Made by a program: the position numbers and the translations under genes. Source: Epinephelus fuscoguttatus (taxonomy: Eukaryota > Chordata > Actinopteri > Perciformes > Serranidae). Taken from it: a stretch of DNA of 64,000 nt. The DNA lies in assembly GCF_011397635.1 (NCBI RefSeq), contig NC_064752.1:4126501-4190500 (forward strand). The letters run 5' to 3'. Positions 21,591 through 32,699 of the stretch are shown here, piece after piece. Position 1 is the stretch's first letter, and each line of letters opens with the position of its first letter. Under the pieces are notes generated by a model. It searched no databases. It was not told where the DNA came from and was given only the letters and a program-made list of their open reading frames with translations.

Positions 21591-22127
21591 TCTCCCATAT
21601 GGAATTCCTTCTTTTGGATGTTACACTATTAAGTTCCGACGGTGAAATACATGAGGTTTTCACGTGTTCCGCTTCCAATGGTTGGCAATTATAATTTCTA
21701 ATATCAGTGTCCGGGCTGTAACAAGTCGTCTCAGTATCATTGGTGGCTCATTAAAAGGCAGCAATAACTACACGGATGTCTTTTATTTTGGTGTTTAAAG
21801 GTCCCATATAATGCTTATTCATAGGTTCATACTTGTACTTGGGGTTTCTACTAGAACCTGTTTTCACTCTTTAACTAAATAAATATATATTATTTTCCTC
21901 ATACTGTCAACCTGAATGTACTCGTATTCACCCAAAGTCTGAAACGCTCAGTTTGACCACCCGTCTCTTTAAGCTCTTCTCCTGAAAAAGCCCAGTCTGC
22001 TGTGATTGGTCAGTTTTATCAGGTCTTGATGGCATTTTAATAAAATGTACTTCTTCAGTCTCCTCATCATGAGACATTGTTCTTCATTCATTTCATGAAC
22101 GCATCTCCACAGAAGTTTCAGCTGTGT

Positions 22128-22421
22128 TTATTGATCTTCAGGTGTGATTTGAATCAAATTTTCCCCACATGCTGCAAACATGTGACTCCTCACTTCCAGA
22201 GTTCTTGTGTGTTTTGACCATGAACCAGAACTGACATGTCTCCTACTTGTTTTAAAAACACAAGGCCACTTGACTGTGTGAGATCTTATATGCCTTTTTA
22301 CTTGAGACACATCAAAGTTTCTTTTCCTGCAGGTCTTGGAGAGTTATGACTTCTCACCTGTGTGGATTCTCATGTGGGTCGTCAGGCTACTTTTACATCT
22401 CAAAGCTTTCTCACATGTTGT
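22128..22421 (-). pseudogene. Remnant C2H2 finger array in unit A (part 2)
   Basis: The reverse strand reads '[13 protein letters not shown]', a stop, then '[14 protein letters not shown]' and degenerate finger sequence ending at a stop near 22,128. Finger spacing and the TGEK linker are recognisable, but stops and lost cysteines rule out function. It continues from 23,638 after removal of the LINE insertion. The same remnant is uninterrupted in unit C (36,638-36,955). Confidence 0.75.
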
Positions 22422-23637
22422 TAATCGGGGTCAGAAGACCTAGACCCATTGTGGTTGAGTTCCCTAAGTTCAAGGACAGATCAAAGGTTCAGGAGAGAGC
22501 CAAAAATCTGAAGGGGTCCAAGATCTACATTAATGAGAATTACACTGATGCCGTGCGTATGAAAAGGAAAGAACTACTCCTGAGCATTGAACTCAAGAAA
22601 GTGGTCGACTGGGTGCACAAAAATAATGTGTGTTAAATATCTCTAAAACAAAAAGTATGATATTTGGTTCCAGACATGCATTGGTAAATGATCCTCAACT
22701 ACAGCTGTCTGTTAATGGAACACAAATTGAACAAGTAAACAAGACCAAGTTACTTGGAATAGTCTTGGATAATAAACTTTCATGGTCAGAACATATTGAT
22801 CACATTATAAAGAAAATGGGTAAAAGTATTGCCGTGACAAGAAAATGTTCTGAGTGTGTCGAATCAGAGTAATCAAGGCCTTAGTGTTGTCCCATCTGGA
22901 TTATTGCCCAGTTACTTGGTCATCTGCAGCCACTAAAGATCTTAGAAAACTTCAAATTGCACAGAACAAAGCAGCTAGAGTTGCTCTCAATTGTTCACTG
23001 CATGTAAATATCTTAAAAATGCACCGGAATTTATTGTGGCTTCTGGTTGAAAACAGACTAAAATTAAATCTTCTAACTTTTATTAGAAATTTGATTAACG
23101 ATAAAAAACCACAATGTCTCTTCGATCAGATAGTGTTCACCAGAAATGTAAACAAATATGCAACCAGACAATCAAGATATGATAATTTACTTACACCTAA
23201 ACCAAGAACAAACTTTTTAAAACACACTGTAATGTACAGAGCCATTATATGATGGAACACATGACCCAATAACACCAAAAATATGAATTCAAAACAAATT
23301 TTTAAAAAGGTAGTAATAGACTATTTAAATACATTGTAAATTTAATGAATAAGAAATATAATGCCGAATAATTATTGTAGGAATTATTTGTGGGTTGAAC
23401 TGTTCTGGTAATGTAATGTGATGTCTGGTGTATTCTTTGTACCTAATCATGTAGTTTTAGACTAGACTGTTTGCTGTTTGTGTATGTAATGATGTGTTAC
23501 AGTGAAATGTAACAGTGATGAATGTGAGTATGTACTATGTCTTTTTTTAATTGCATTGAGGACCCCAGGAAGAATAGCTGATGTCATGACATCAGCTAAT
23601 GGGGATCCCAGAAATAAACAAACAAATAAACAAACAA
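22422..23637 (+). mobile_element. LINE X copy in unit A (internally deleted)
   Basis: A plus-strand non-LTR element flanked by a 9-bp duplication ACATGTTGT (22,413-22,421 and 23,638-23,646). The empty site is preserved in unit C at 36,915-36,923. It carries an ORF1-like C-terminal domain ('VEFPKFKDRSKVQERAKNL', 'YTDAVRMKRKELL') directly joined to a reverse transcriptase C-terminal part ('NKTKLLGIVLDNKLSWSEHI', 'LSHLDYCPVTWSSA'). Endonuclease and catalytic polymerase are deleted. It ends in an AAAC/AAAT-rich tail. The clade is uncertain (CR1/L2/Rex-like). Confidence 0.88.
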
Positions 23638-23859
23638 ACATGTTGTGCAAGTAAATGGCTTCTCACCTGTGTGGATTGTGTGTGATGTTCTAAAATCATT
23701 CTGATGGCGGTGGCTTCTGCGTGCATCTACACCTGCAGTAACATTGCATTTTTCCTCATTCAGTCTACAGGCACAGATCACAGATGTAACAGGCACAAGG
23801 TCAAAACAGTTTTTCCCACATTCTGGTGTCACTGTTGACAAGTTGCTCATATGCACCAA
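23638..23859 (-). pseudogene. Remnant C2H2 finger array in unit A (part 1)
   Basis: The reverse strand reads '[16 protein letters not shown]', a finger linker and the first cysteine pair, preceded by degenerate sequence with 'PECGKNCF'. In units C and D the corresponding place has about 180 bp more sequence, so A carries a deletion here. Confidence 0.65.
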
Positions 23860-24911
23860 AGAACACAGTGTCTGCAGATATAACCAAGGTCAATTTTAGT
23901 CTTTTAAGACATTTTTAATCCCACCTTATATGGAATTTAAAACCATCTCATGGCTGTCATAAATGCTACTTATTATTGCAATATTCAGAGAAATACAACA
24001 AGGAAAAAAATGATTTTTCTTCGGTCTGTACGATGATTGTAAACTGTCATTGGGTCTGTCAGGCTGGAGAAATCGCCACAGTAATGTGACCAAAAATATT
24101 TAAGACCTATTGAATCTGAATTTAAGACAGTTTAAGACTTTTTTAAGGCCTTATATTAAGAAAACCTAATTTCACACATTTGAAGACATTTTAAAGGAGC
24201 TGTAGACACCCTGACAAAAGATCACAGCAACAGGACAAATCTTCTGGGATCAGTTTATTACTGTGCTCACTGCAAAATCAGTCATACTTTGAATCACAGG
24301 TTGCGCTCACATTTTCATGGACAATATTTCCAAACTTTTTCATGACTTTTCAAGGACTCATAATGAAGAATTTTCTTTTTCTTTCCCCACTTGCCCGGCG
24401 TTTTTCAAACATCAGATTCAAACTCTATGTAAACATAATTGGCACACAGGAAGGGAGAGACAAACTGAGGGAGAAAATGACAAAACACACCTGATGGTAA
24501 ACAAACATTGTCACACATCGACACATATTAAAGCTACATTAAGACGCCAGCTTCAGAAAATGAATTTGCCATTATGTTCCATTATATGGAGGGTTATCCA
24601 CTGAAGATGATTCTAATAATTTCATTATACACAAACAAGTTCTGTGACTTATAATGATTTTGACTAATTCCATGACTTTTCCAGGTTTTCCAGGACTTTT
24701 GCAAGTATAAAATTCATTCAGACTTTAAAGCAGTCTCCTCCTTTTGTTCTTTATCTCACTAGTTGAACTTTTCCAGACCTGCAATTTCAATTAAAATTCA
24801 GGATTTGGACTTCACTGCCCACTTTTCTTAGTATGCTTTATGGAACAGGCCTCTGAAAGCTCTGCCACATGTTTTGCATGTAAACAGTCTCTCTCCTGTA
24901 TATGTGTGACT
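23860..24911 (-). other. 3' flank / probable 3' UTR of the unit A zinc-finger gene
   Basis: Conserved in units A, B and C. It holds an AATAAA signal on the minus strand (TTTATT at 24,254-24,259), also present at 28,719 and 38,843, about 650 bases after the stop codon. The plus-strand 95-codon open frame at 24,317-24,604 is an accident of the duplicated sequence. Confidence 0.6.
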
Positions 24912-25879
24912 TCAACTGGAACATGTGCTCACACGATGCACCTTTACACCTGTGTGCGTTCTCATGTGGAGTGTCAAGTTACTGCTAGATCTGAAGTGTT
25001 TCCCACATGTTTTGCAAGGATACGGCTTCTCCCCTGTGTGAGTCCTCATGTGGACTATCAAGTAACCATTACGTCCAAAAGCTCTCCCACATACGTTACA
25101 AGTATACGGCTTCTCACCTGTGTGGATTCTACAATGCCTTTTGAAAACTGACTTCTCACTGAATCTTTTCCCGCAGGTCTTGCAAAGGTACGGCTTCTCA
25201 CCTGTGTGGGATCTTATATGAGTGTTCAATGCTGATATGTCACTGTAGCTTTTCCCACATGTTTTACAAGAAAACGGCTTCTCACCTGTGTGGCCGTTCA
25301 GGTGTCTCTGCAACATTGACTTGTATTCAAAACCTTTCCCACATATGTCACATTTTAAAGGCTTTTCACCTGTATTTAAGTTTATCACAGCAGAGGTGTG
25401 TGGACTGTTACTGCTCATTTCACTTTCATGATGTCTTTTCTCTGCTTGAAGCTCTGTGTTTCTAGTTGATCCTGAGTCTCCACGCTGGTATTCTTCCTCA
25501 TCTTGCCTCTCAGCTACATGAGAGTTGTGACAGAGCAGCTGCTGCTCACTGGTTGCTTCTGATATCACAGAGCTTATAACTGGTATAATGACGACAGACT
25601 CTTCCTCTGCTGCACTTTGAGTGTCATCATGAATGAAGTCCAGAGTCTGATCTTCACTCTGCTCACTTTCCTCATCAGCAGGAGTCAACATGAAGCCATC
25701 AGTCTCCTGCTTCACTACAAGCTGCTCTCCCTCCTGACTGCTGCACACTTCCTCCTCTTCCTCTTTAATCTGTGGAGGCTCTGGCTCCTCTTGCTCCACA
25801 CTGGACTTCCTCTCCTCAATACACAGCTGCTGCTCAGGGACAACCTCCTCCTCCTTACACACATGTTGCTGTGGGAGCT
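24912..25879 (-). CDS. C2H2 zinc-finger protein A, exon 2 (5 fingers)
   Basis: Exon 2 of a two-exon gene. A CCTCCAG|AG acceptor places its start at 25,879, in phase with exon 1 (25,978-26,149), giving 379 residues. Exon 2 opens '[12 protein letters not shown]', followed by about 130 acidic residues typical of fish KRAB-less zinc-finger proteins. Then come five C2H2 fingers joined by TGEKP linkers, with no cysteine or histidine missing. Helix residues (-1,2,3,6) read Y-S-M-R, D-S-A-T, E-S-V-R, R-G-Y-V and S-S-N-L. A nuclear DNA-binding role is inferred from the family. The longer frame starting at 25,910 begins in the intron and is not the likely start. Confidence 0.9.
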
Positions 25880-25977
25880 CTGGAGGGACACACAACAACA
25901 CCAACAGCATACTAATGTCATGCTACAGCAAATATACACACAGCACAGGAAATATGTCCTAATTCAACTTTACACAC

Positions 25978-26149
25978 CTGTCCTGTGTAACTTGATTTCA
26001 GGCTTCAAAACCATATCCAACAGTCTGCGCTGACGATCGATCTCTTCCTCGTACTCGACGATGCTTCTTTTAAAAGCTCCCAATATTTCTTCAGCAGCAG
26101 CAGTTAGTCGCTCGTTGACAAACTCTCTCAAAGACTCAACTGAACACAT
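25978..26149 (-). CDS. C2H2 zinc-finger protein A, exon 1
   Basis: Starts ATG at 26,149 and encodes 57 residues beginning MCSVESLREFVNERLTAAAE and ending in a helical 'EYEEEIDRQRRLLDMVLKP' segment, then a CAG|GTGTGT donor at 25,978/25,977 (phase 1). This N-terminal heptad-like helix is common at the start of fish C2H2 multigene families. The intron is 98 bp. The exon is too short to be picked up by simple ORF calling. Confidence 0.9.
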
Positions 26150-26262
26150 TGTTGTCTAATGTAGGCTACAGTAAATGTGGCTCGAGGTTTAACTCATAGA
26201 TTAACCTCCCGAAGTGAACTCAGTCATTTGGGAAACGCGACTGGCGCCTTTTTCTTATTTAC

Positions 26263-26319
26263 TTCTTCTTTGTCTTTCTTCTTCTTCTTTCATTTAATGT
26301 CGGATTACACCGGAGTGTG
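26263..26319 (-). mobile_element. 57-bp 3'-end fragment of an RNase H-type LINE (N4)
   Basis: A CTT-rich run followed by CATTTAATGTCGGATTACAC resembles the 3' end of N2 (32,540 onward, CTT repeats then CAGTGGCGAATTGCACCC). It is flanked by TCTTATTTAC (26,253-26,262) and TCTTGTTTAC (26,320-26,329), a 10-bp duplication with one mismatch. Unit C lacks it. It lies 114 bp upstream of the gene A start codon. Confidence 0.7.
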
Positions 26320-26848
26320 TCTTGTTTACTTCCGCTGGATGTTACACTATTAAGTTCCGACGGTGAAATACATGAGGTTTTCACGTGTTCCGCTTCCAAT
26401 GGTTGGCAATTATAATTTCTAATATCAGTGTCCGGGCTGTAACAAGTCGTCTCAGTATCATTGGTGGCTCATTAAAAGGCAGCAATAACTACACGTTTGT
26501 CTTTTATTTTGGTGTTTAAAGGTCCCATATAATGCTTATTCATCGGTTCATACTTGTACTTGGGGTTTCCACTCGAACCTGTTTTCACTCTTTAACTAAA
26601 TAAATATATATTATTTTCCTCATACTGTCAACCTGAATGTACTCGTATTCACCCAAAGTCTGAAATGCTCAGTTTGACCACCCGTCTCTTTAAGCTCTTC
26701 TCCTGAAAAAGCCCAGTCTGCTTTGATTGGTCAGTTTTATCAGGTCTTGATGGCATTTTAATAAAATGTGCTTCTTCAGTCTCCTCATCATGAGACATTG
26801 TTCTTCATTCATTTCATGAACGCATCTCCACAGAAGTTTCAGCTGTGT

Positions 26849-27142
26849 TTATCGACCTTCAGGTGTGATTTGGGTAAAATTTTCCCCACATGCTGCAAAC
26901 ATGTGACTCCTCACTTCCAGAGTTCTTGTGTGTTTTGACCATGAACCAGAACTGACATGTCTCCTACTTGTTTTTAAAACACAAGGCCACTTGACTGTGT
27001 GAGATCTTATATGCCTTTTTACTTGAGACACATCAAAGTTTCTTTTCCTGCAGGTCTTGGAGAGTTATGACTTCTCACCTGTGTGGATTCTCATGTGGGT
27101 CGTCAGGCTACTTTTACATCTCAAAGCTTTCTCACATGTTGT
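26849..27142 (-). pseudogene. Remnant C2H2 finger array in unit B
   Basis: Nearly identical to the remnant at 22,128-22,421. It is likewise interrupted by LINE X at ACATGTTGT (27,134-27,142). Confidence 0.7.
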
Positions 27143-28270
27143 TAATGGGGGGCAGAAGACCTAGACCCATTGTGGTTGAGTTCCCTAAGTTCAAGGACAG
27201 ATCAAAGGTTCAGGAGAGAGCCAAAAATCTGAAGGGGTCCAAGATCTACATTAATGAGAATTACACTGATGCCGTGCGTATGAAAAGGAAAGAACTACTC
27301 CCTAAGTTGAGGAAGGCTCGGGCGAGAGGTGAAATTGCCTTTCTGAGGCACGACCAGCTGGTAATTCCAATGTGGAATAGGCTTTCTTCAATCGCCAAAA
27401 CATGTAACATGACTCATGTAGTGTCAGAGCCAACCAGAATATTTACGAACAAGTATGGTAACAATACATCAACCTGCATTGACCACATTTTTACTAATAT
27501 TCCTGAAAAATGCTCTATAGCTGTATCCACATCAGTAGGCTTTAGTGATCACAATCTCGTTGCAACCAAAAGAATAACAAAAATTCCTAAGACCCCCTCA
27601 GCAATTTAGTATAAAAGGTCTTTTAGAGGGTTTAATACAGAGTTATTTGTAAAAGAGATTAGTGAGGTTAATTGGTTTAATGTATGCAAAGAGGATGACC
27701 CTGAAACTGCACCAAGTGTGGTTATGAAATTATTTATGGGTGTTGCAGATAAACACGCATCATTAAGAAAATGGACTTCTCGGTCTAAGGGTGCACCATG
27801 GATTGACAATGAGCTGATGGAATTGATGGCCAAGCGTGATAATGCAAAAAAGGATTGTAAAAGGAACTCATGCTCTAACTGATAGACAAACCTATTGTAA
27901 ACTAAGAAATACTGTGGTTAAACTTAATAGATGTAAAAAAAAAAAAAAAAAAAAAAGGGGGATATTACAAGAACAGAATTCACGAGGCCAAGAACAACAG
28001 CAAGAAATTGTGGAAGAATCTAAACAATATCATGGGCAGGAGCACGAATGCAACTGCCTCCTTCAATGAAACACATGGAACGTTTATTACTAAACCACAA
28101 GACATAGCAAATTATTTCAATAACTATTTCACATTGAAGATACAGAAATGGAGAAATGCCATGAGTACTGCTGAGGACACAGGGCCAATGACAATCATAA
28201 AGGACTGTATTATGATGGGAAAGAGGTGTTCGCTTAAGTTCCTATACGTTGAAAAACAATATGTTGGTAA
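27143..28270 (+). mobile_element. LINE X copy in unit B (3' part deleted)
   Basis: Same insertion as in unit A, with the same left duplication, but a different internal content. After the ORF1-like C-terminus ('LPKLRKARARGEIAFLRHDQ') it keeps an endonuclease C-terminal piece ('GFSDHNLVATKR', stop at 27,607) and linker with a 21-base A run at 27,937. It is then fused at an AAAACAG microhomology (about 28,268) to the finger-array remnant. The reverse transcriptase, tail and right duplication are deleted. Confidence 0.85.
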
Positions 28271-29370
28271 AAACAGTTTTTCCCACATTCTGGTGTCACT
28301 GTTGACAAGTTGCTCATATGCACCAAAGAACACAGTGTCTGCAGATATAACCAAGGTCAATTTTAGACTTTTAAGACATTTTTATTCCCACCTTATATGG
28401 AATTTAAACCATCTCATGGCTGACATAAATGCTACTTATTATTGCAATATTCAGAGAAATACAACAAGGAACAAAAATATTTTTCTTTGGTCTGTACGAT
28501 GATTGTAAACTGTCATTGGGTCTGTCAGGCTGGAGAAACTTTCACAGTAATGTGACCAAAAATATTTAAGACCTATTGAATCTGAATTTAAGACAGTTTA
28601 AGACTTTTTAAGGCCTTATCTTAAGAAAACTTAATTTCAGACATTTGAAGACATTTTAAAGGAGCTGTAGACACCCTGACAAAAGATCACAGCAACAGGA
28701 CAAATCTTCTGGGATCAGTTTATTACTGTGCTCACTGCAAAATCAGTCATACTTTGAATTACAGGTTGCACTCACATTTTCATGGACAATACTTCCAAAC
28801 TTTTTCATGACTTTTCAAGGACTCATAATGAAGAATTTTCTTTCCCCACTTGCCCGGCGTTTTTCAAACATCAGATTCAAACTCTATGTAAACATAATTG
28901 GCACACAGGAAGGGAGAGACAAACTGAGGGAGAACATGACAAAACACACCTGATGGTAAACAAACATTGTCACACATCCACGCATATTAAAGCTACATTA
29001 AGACGCCAGCTTCAGAAGATGAATTTGCCATTATGTTCCATTATATGGAGGGTTATCCACTGAAGATGATTCTAATAATTTCATTATACACAAACAAGTT
29101 CTGTGACTTATAATGATTTTGACTAATTCCATGACTTTTCCAGGTTTTCCAGGACTCTTGCAAGTATAAAATTCATTCAGACTTTAAAGCAGTCTCCTCC
29201 TTTTGTTCTTTATCTCACTAGTTGAACTTTTCCAGACCTGCAATTTCAATTAAAATTCAGGATTTGGACTTCACTCCCCACTTTTCTCAGCATGCTTTAT
29301 GGAACAGGCCTCTGAAAGCTCTGCCACATGTTTTGCATGTAAACAGTCTCTCTCCTGTATATGTGTGACT
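28271..29370 (-). other. 3' flank / probable 3' UTR of the unit B zinc-finger gene
   Basis: Matches 23,803-24,911 of unit A. It starts with a short finger-array remnant, then the conserved flank with an AATAAA on the minus strand at 28,719-28,724. No independent gene is supported. Confidence 0.6.
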
Positions 29371-30590
29371 TCAACTGGAACATGTGCTCACACGATGCAC
29401 CTTTACACCTGTGTGCGTTCTCATGTGGAATGTCAAGTTACCGATAGATCTGAAGTGTTTCCCACATGTTTTGCAAGTATACGGCTTCTCCCCTGTGTGA
29501 GTCCTCATGTGGGCTAACAAAAAACAATTACGTCCGAAAGCTCTCCCACATACGTCACAAGTATACGGCTTCTCACCTGTGTGGATTCTACAATGCCTTT
29601 TGAAAACTGACTTCTCACTGAATCTTTTCCCGCAGGTCTTGCAAAGGTACGGCTTCTCACCTGTGTGAGTCCTCATGTGGACTAACAAGTAATCATTACG
29701 TGCAAAAGCTCTCCCACATACGTTACAAGTATACGGCTTCTCGCCTGTGTGAGTCCTCATGTGGACTTTCAAGTCACAACAACGTCCAAAACCTCTCCCA
29801 CATACGTCACAAGTATACGGCTTCTCACCTGTGTGGGTTCTACAATGCCTTTTGAAAACTGACTTCTCACGGAATCTTTTCCCGCAGGTCTTGCAAAGGT
29901 ACGGCTTCTCACCTGTGTGGGTTCTTATATGAGCGTTCAATGCTGATATGTCACTGAATCTTTTCCCACATGTTTTGCAAGAAAACGGCTTCTCACCTGT
30001 GTGGCTGTTCAGGTGTCTCTGCAACATTGACTTGTACTCAAAACCTTTCCCACATATGTCACATTTTAAAGGCTTTTTACCTGTATTTAAGTTTATCGCA
30101 GCAGAGGTGTGTGGACTGTTCCTGTTCATTTCACTTTCATGATGTCTTTTCTCTGCTTGAAGCTCTGTGTTTCTAGTTGATCCTGAGTCTCCACGCTGGT
30201 ATTCTTCCTCATCTTGCCTCTCAGCTACATGAGAGTTGTGACAGAGCAGCTGCTGCTCACTGGTTGCTTCTGATATCACAGAGCTTATAACTGGTATAAT
30301 GACGACAGACTCTTTCTCTGCTGCACTTTGAGTGTCATCATGAATGAAGTCCAGAGGCTGATCTTCACTCTGCTCACTTTCCTCATCAGCAGGAGTCAAC
30401 ATGAAGCCATCAGTCTCCTGCTTCACTACAAGCTGCTCTCCCTCCTGACTGCTGCACACTTCCTCCTCTTCCTCTTTAATCTGTGGAGGCTCTGGCTCCT
30501 CTTGCTCCACACTGGACTTCCTCTCCTCAATACACAGCTGCTGCTCAGGGACAACCTCCTCCTCCTTACACACATGTTGCTGTGGGAGCT
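29371..30590 (-). CDS. C2H2 zinc-finger protein B, exon 2 (8 fingers)
   Basis: Exon 2 begins at 30,590 after CCTCCAG|AG and joins exon 1 (30,689-30,860) in phase to give a 463-residue protein. An acidic region of about 150 residues, nearly the same as protein A, precedes eight intact C2H2 fingers with TGEKP linkers. Fingers 3-5 and 6-7 are internal duplicates (both sets start with the 'EKSVFKRHCR' finger), explaining the three extra fingers over protein A. Helix residues (-1,2,3,6): Y-S-M-R, D-S-A-A, E-S-V-R, R-C-D-V, R-D-Y-V, E-S-V-R, R-C-F-A, S-G-N-F. No damage is seen. The target DNA is unknown. Confidence 0.92.
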
Positions 30591-30688
30591 CTGGAGGGAC
30601 ACACAACAACACCAACAGCATACTAATGTCATGCTACAGCAAATATACACACAGCACAGGAAATATGTCCTAATTCAACTTTACACAC

Positions 30689-30860
30689 CTGTCCTGTGTA
30701 ACTTGATTTCAGGCTTCAAAACCATATCCAACAGTCTGCGCTGACGATCGATCTCTTCCTCGTACTCGACGATGCTTCTTTTAAAAGCTCCCAATATTTC
30801 TTCAGCAGCAGCAGTTAGTCGCTCGTTGACAAACTCTCTCAAAGACTCAACTGAACACAT
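30689..30860 (-). CDS. C2H2 zinc-finger protein B, exon 1
   Basis: ATG at 30,860; 172 bases identical in layout to exon 1 of gene A, with the same CAG|GTGTGT donor and phase 1. The start codon is only 98 bp from the tail of LINE N3, which begins at 30,958, so that insertion sits where the promoter or 5' UTR should be. Confidence 0.9.
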
Positions 30861-31067
30861 TGTTGTCTAATGTAGGCTACAGTAAATGTGGCTCGAGGTT
30901 TAATTCACAGATTAACCTCCCGTGGAGTCTTTGTTTTACTTACTTCCGCTGGATGTTCTTCTTCTTCTTCTTCTTCTTCTTCTTCTTCTTCTTCTTCTTG
31001 ATTTCCGGTAGTGTAGACGCTGAACTGCGTATTACTGCCCTCCACTGGTCGTTATTTCTAATCTACT

Positions 31068-31460
31068 TCAGATTCTTCTATATAGTCCAGTTTCATGCAG
31101 AAACTGCAAAACTGCTCTGGAAGTCAATTGATTGTTCTCACAGTGGCCAAACAAAGAAGAAATAGAGAAAACTTGAACTTCTAATTCTGCCATTTGGGAA
31201 AATAGTCTCTGCCTTTCAGCGTTGTATTGACTGCATTCTAAGAACACATGTTTAACTGTTTCAGGCCTCCCACAGTGACATAGACCTGTGTCGTGCTTTC
31301 CTATAATAAAAAGAGACTGGTTTAAACCACAATGACCCAACCTCAACCTACACAGTTTAACAGAGTCCCTTCGGGATGGAGAACTACAATGACATTTCCT
31401 ATTGACTAGAGATTGTATAGAAAAGAAATGCCTCCCCTTACTTTCTTTCTCCCAGCCCAC
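31068..31460 (-). pseudogene. LINE N3: C-terminal cysteine/histidine region
   Basis: 130 codons containing 'LCRLRLGHCGLNQSLF' and 'CHCGRPETVKHVFLEC', a C-x-C...H...C zinc-knuckle-like end typical of I-superfamily ORF2 proteins. It is separated from the RNase H frame by a stop/frameshift around 31,461-31,490. Confidence 0.8.
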
Positions 31461-31489
31461 CTGCCACTCCTTTATTATGCCCTCTTTAA

Positions 31490-32509
31490 TTATCCTCTCA
31501 GTTCCACTCTTCCTAGGGGGAGTTGTACTACAGCTTGCTTATTCAAGCTTTCTTTGGCTAAGCTGTCCACTTGTTCATTTCCCTGAATCCCAGCGTGCCC
31601 AGGAACCCAGCAAAATGAGATGTCACTGCCTACCCTTACTTTAATTATTACTTTCAGGATTTCATTTACAATATCAGATCGAGCTTGAGATTCCCCCCCC
31701 CCCCTTAACGCCTCCAGGGCAGCAGCAGAATCAGAGCAGATAACAACTCCTCTGGCCTTTGTCTCCTCTACCCCCCGTAAAGCCCAAAGGATTGCCATTA
31801 GTTCAGATGTAAACACAGAGCTTTCATCAGAAATTCTAATACTAAATTTCAAGTCAAGTTTCTCTACATAGACCCCAAACCCAGCTCTCCTACTATCTGG
31901 ATCCCTAGATCCATCTGTATAAATTATCAACTTGCTCTCCCTGATTGAATTAAGATACATTTGAACACTTGTAGTCATCTCTCTCTTATCTTTCTTCTGA
32001 AGAAAACTCAGCTCGATGTCTAATTCATCCATTACCCACGGGGGAATGGGAGACCAGTTTATGTGCTCCACTATGCCCCTATGCTCCATGTTTAGTTTTG
32101 TAGCCCACTGATTCACATTAACAATAAAGGGGTTAAATTTCCTGCTTCCTTCCAACTCTTGTAGAAGACGCCTAGCTGGGAAAGTTTGAGCACTCCCAGA
32201 AATTTTTACCCAGTACTGTAATCCTAACTTGAGGCGCCTTAGCCATAAGGGCATTTCTCCCATTTCAACAAGCAAAGCAGGGATTGAGGAGGTTCTAAAA
32301 GCTCCACAGCAGAGCCTCAAGGCCTTTGCCTGAATTACTTCCAGCCTGGCTAACACTGTTTTTGAAGCCGCACCATAAATAAAACACCCATAATCAAAAG
32401 CTGATCTAATCATGGCCTGATAAATAAGCTGCATCATCTCCCTGTCAGCTCCCCACTCGCATCCAGCCAGGCTTCTTAAGATGTTGATAATCTTTTCACA
32501 CTTTCCCAC
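31490..32509 (-). pseudogene. LINE N3: thumb and complete RNase H domain
   Basis: 339 open codons. The N-terminal part ('MIRSAFDYGCFIYGAA', 'KALRLCCGAFRTS') is the thumb/connection region. 'IIYTDGSRDPDS', 'SSVFTSELMAILWALRG', 'VICSDSAAALEAL' and 'FCWVPGHAGIQGNEQVDSLA' supply the Asp, Glu, Asp and final His/Asp elements of a type I RNase H. This is the only intact RNase H domain in the window. The element still lacks a polymerase. Confidence 0.88.
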
Positions 32510-32699
32510 TATTTTACTAATGTCCGCTGGATGTTACACTTCTTCTTCTTCTTTTCAGTGGCGAATTGCACCCGTGCGGAGCATTATCGCCACCAACTGT
32601 TCTGATTTATATGATTTTATATCCTTGTCATCAGTCCTGTAGTTTGTAGGAATTTGAAGACGTGTCTTAGAACCAGCTTTCCAGAGTTACTTGCAAAAA

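Larger units (their letters stand above)
16107..21615 (-). mobile_element. RNase H-bearing LINE N1 (I/Nimb-like), split by CR1/L2 copy B
   Basis: A minus-strand non-LTR retrotransposon encoding endonuclease, reverse transcriptase and RNase H, the domain order of the I superfamily. It is about 98% like N2 (32,540-36,125) by eye and has the same 5' truncation point and the same right-hand flank GGATGTTACAC (21,616-21,626). N1 and N2 therefore descend from one insertion copied by segmental duplication. Its 3' end is lost in the gap. Copy B of a CR1/L2 element interrupts it between 18,534 and 21,146. Confidence 0.88.
21616..26338 (-). repeat. Zinc-finger tandem unit A
   Basis: A 4.7 kb unit that begins GGATGTTACACTATTAAG and ends just before the same sequence at 26,339. 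It contains 5' flank, a decayed finger array, a LINE insertion, a conserved 3' flank and a two-exon zinc-finger gene on the minus strand. Diagnostic differences near its start (for example CTGTGATTGG at 21,990) match unit C rather than B or D, while its finger exon is closer to B. Confidence 0.85.
26339..30957 (-). repeat. Zinc-finger tandem unit B
   Basis: Begins at the same GGATGTTACACTATTAAG as unit A but with no LINE at its left edge, so it shows the empty site for N1/N2. Diagnostic bases (CTTTGATTGG, CATCGGTTCAT) match unit D. Its finger gene and LINE X insertion match unit A. Confidence 0.85.
30958..32522 (-). mobile_element. RNase H-bearing LINE N3, 5'-truncated
   Basis: Minus-strand insertion with a (GAA)n tail at 30,958-31,000 and a perfect 13-bp duplication TCCGCTGGATGTT (30,945-30,957 and 32,523-32,535). 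It belongs to the same superfamily as N1/N2 but to a different subfamily. The 5' end is truncated within the reverse transcriptase thumb. Confidence 0.93.

Noticed and set aside
24317..24604. 95-codon plus-strand frame repeated at 28,782-29,063 and 38,906-39,193
   Set aside because: Lies in the duplicated 3' flank of the zinc-finger genes; conservation follows the duplication and copies differ by indels.
25879..25910. Start codon at 25,910 (and 30,621) for the zinc-finger proteins
   Set aside because: It falls in the 98-bp intron; the conserved exon 1 with a matched donor, acceptor and phase gives a better N-terminus.
25617..26033. 138-codon leucine-rich plus-strand frame repeated at 30,328-30,744
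   Set aside because: Antisense shadow of the zinc-finger exons and intron; absent in that form from unit C.
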